Shown piece by piece: positions 5,575 through 6,479 of a stretch of DNA of 6,479 nucleotides (positions within the stretch are counted from its first letter, which is position 1; each line of letters begins with the position of its first letter). The stretch is taken from positions 1 through 6,479 of the forward strand of contig JAUIGA010000193.1 in assembly GCA_030430125.1 (NCBI GenBank). The letters are read 5' to 3'. The stretch is from Chloroflexia bacterium. Lineage in GTDB: Bacteria > Chloroflexota > Chloroflexia > Thermomicrobiales > UBA6265. Below the pieces are notes generated by a model, which worked only from the letters and a program-made list of their open reading frames with translations, had not been told where the DNA came from and made no database searches. The position numbers and the translations under genes are program-made.

Positions 5575-5604
5575 TTGTCGACTATGTGTCGCATGTGGCA
5601 TGAT
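5575..5604 (+). promoter_or_regulatory. possible promoter of the LLM oxidoreductase gene
   Basis: TTGTCG (5575-5580) and CATGAT (5599-5604) are 18 bp apart, between the upstream terminator and the GTG start at 5658. Both hexamers are partial consensus matches, and the spacer equals that of the TTGTCA/TACGCT pair at 1969-1998. Low certainty. Confidence 0.25.
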
Positions 5605-5630
5605 CACGCGTCCGGGTCCCAGTCGATACC

Positions 5631-5644
5631 ATGATGCATATCAT
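5631..5644. promoter_or_regulatory. FNR-like dyad ATGAT-N4-ATCAT in the LLM leader
   Basis: ATGAT (5631-5635) and ATCAT (5640-5644) form a perfect inverted repeat around GCAT. Its core TGAT-N4-ATCA is the core of FNR/FixK-type boxes (TTGAT-N4-ATCAA). It ends two bases before the Shine-Dalgarno of the LLM gene, so a bound protein would probably block transcription. The binding protein is not known. Confidence 0.35.
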
Positions 5645-5645
5645 C

Positions 5646-5651
5646 GAGGAG
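5646..5651 (+). promoter_or_regulatory. ribosome binding site fixing the GTG start at 5658
   Basis: GAGGAG lies 6 nt upstream of GTG 5658. In-frame ATGs at 5631 and 5634 lie upstream of this site and have no RBS of their own. LLM proteins commonly begin MKYGF, which the GTG start reproduces. Confidence 0.75.
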
Positions 5652-5657
5652 CAGTGC

Positions 5658-6479
5658 GTGAAGTACGGATTCATCGCCACGTTCACCCAGACGATGGACG
5701 AAACGCTGGAGCTCGCCCGGCTCACCGAGGCGCACGGTTGGGACGGTTTCTTCACCTGGGACGGCATCTCCGTCGGACCGATGCCGACGTGGGACCCGTG
5801 GGTGGTGATGGGCGCGGCGGCGACGCAAACGGAGCGTGTCACCCTCGGCGCGATCGTTCACCCCCTCTCCCGCCGGCGACCGTGGAAGGTTGTGCGGGAG
5901 GCGCTGACCGTTGACCACCTCTCGAACGGCCGGCTGGTTATCCCGGTCGGGCTCGGTGCGGTCGACGACGGCGGCCTCAGCCGGGTGCACCCGGAGGTGA
6001 CCGATCGCCGGCAGCGGGCCGAGCGGCTGGACGAGACGCTGGAGATCATGAAGCTGGCGTGGCAGGGCGAGCCGTTTTCGTACTCGGGGACGCACTACCA
6101 AGTCGAGGATATCGTCTTCCAGCCGCGGCCGGTGAACGGCGACATCCCCATCTGGGCGGTCGGCGCGTGGCCGAGCACGAAGTCGGTCGGCCGCGCGGCA
6201 CGGTACGAGGGCATCCTGCCGACGTCGGTCGGCGAGCCGGCGCCGGGTACCGGGGCATCGTTGTTCACGCCGGAGGTGCTGCGCGAGATCGTGGCGTGGA
6301 TCAGCGAGCAGCGCGACGGCGCGCCGTTCGAGTACGTCGTCGAGGGCGTCACCCCAATCGGCGACCTTGAGGCGGCAAACGCGGAGGTGCGTCCGTGGGC
6401 GGACGCCGGAGCAACCTGGTGGCTGGAATCGATGTGGGCGGGTGACGTCACCTTCGAGGATCTCAAGCGCCGCGTCGAG
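5658..6479 (+). CDS. luciferase-like (LLM class) flavin-dependent oxidoreductase, 3' end outside window
   Basis: 274 residues are visible from GTG 5658; the frame is open at base 6479, so the C-terminus, probably only a short stretch, is missing. LLM enzymes are (beta/alpha)8 barrels using FMN or F420 to oxidise or reduce small organic substrates. The landmarks are an opening strand KYGFIATFTQ (2-11), the helix TLELARLTEAHGWDGFFTWDG (16-36), and PTWDPWVVMGAAATQTERVTLG (43-64). Next come HPLSRRRPWKVVREALTVDHLSNGRL (68-93) and the glycine-rich strand VIPVGLGA (94-101), the pattern conserved in bacterial luciferase-family proteins. RAERLDETLEIMKLAWQGEPFSYSGTHY (120-147) and IPIWAVGAWP (163-172) complete the barrel signature. 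It lies downstream of a terminator and appears to be its own unit or the first gene of one leading rightward. The substrate, and whether FMN or F420 is used, cannot be read from the sequence. Confidence 0.92.
   Translation, partial: MKYGFIATFTQTMDETLELARLTEAHGWDGFFTWDGISVGPMPTWDPWVVMGAAATQTERVTLGAIVHPLSRRRPWKVVREALTVDHLSNGRLVIPVGLGAVDDGGLSRVHPEVTDRRQRAERLDETLEIMKLAWQGEPFSYSGTHYQVEDIVFQPRPVNGDIPIWAVGAWPSTKSVGRAARYEGILPTSVGEPAPGTGASLFTPEVLREIVAWISEQRDGAPFEYVVEGVTPIGDLEAANAEVRPWADAGATWWLESMWAGDVTFEDLKRRVE

Noticed and set aside
5604..6101. 165-codon minus-strand frame opposite the LLM gene
   Set aside because: Antisense to strongly conserved LLM motifs; composition is Arg/His/Pro-rich as expected of a shadow frame.
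1..6479. CRISPR, transposon, prophage or defence-system signatures
   Set aside because: No regularly spaced repeats, transposase motifs, terminal repeats, integrase, nuclease or toxin-antitoxin genes were seen on either strand.

Overview
The window is GC-rich, gene-dense bacterial DNA with seven recognisable protein genes, two cut by the window edges. The organism is not identifiable with certainty. The following together fit a Chloroflexota (Thermomicrobia-like) or actinobacterial chromosome, with Chloroflexota my preference: an N-terminal alpha/beta-hydrolase of the 'MPETRYAR' type, a Tat-exported cupin-like protein, a luciferase-like monooxygenase, a PIG-L deacetylase and a MerR-type promoter. 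This is an inference from family content, not a database result. I see no rRNA, tRNA, CRISPR, phage or insertion-sequence signature.

Layout: 1-582 (+) is the C-terminal part of a PIG-L/LmbE-type zinc deacetylase, followed by two tight hairpins (628-665). 830-1882 (-) encodes an unusual protein: the N-terminal half of an alpha/beta-hydrolase joined directly to a Crp/Fnr regulator that lacks its own first ~40 residues. It is divergent from 2068-2988 (+), a transglutaminase-like cysteine protein with a Cys-His-Asp triad. 3182-3982 (+) is a full-length arylamine N-acetyltransferase (NAT), preceded by a promoter (3026-3056) with the 19-bp spacer and central dyad typical of MerR-family control. A 46-bp perfect palindrome (4035-4080) separates NAT from the convergent gene 4076-4744 (-), a normal-length Crp/Fnr regulator paralogous to the fused one. 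Divergent from that is 4958-5488 (+), a Tat-exported degenerate cupin. The shared 213-bp control region holds three dyads, one of them matching the NtcA-type TGTA-N8-TACA operator. A hairpin terminator (5508-5538) ends the cupin gene. 5658-6479 (+) is a luciferase-like (LLM) flavin-dependent oxidoreductase running off the window end; it starts at GTG, with an FNR-like dyad in its leader.

How they may work together: two paralogous Crp/Fnr-type regulators on the minus strand flank two plus-strand enzymes of the same papain/transglutaminase-like Cys-His-Asp fold. NAT, the LLM oxidoreductase and the PIG-L deacetylase are all small-molecule-modifying enzymes, so a xenobiotic or secondary-metabolite response is a reasonable guess. 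The sequence does not prove that the genes act in one pathway, and the intergenic promoters and terminators suggest several separate transcription units.
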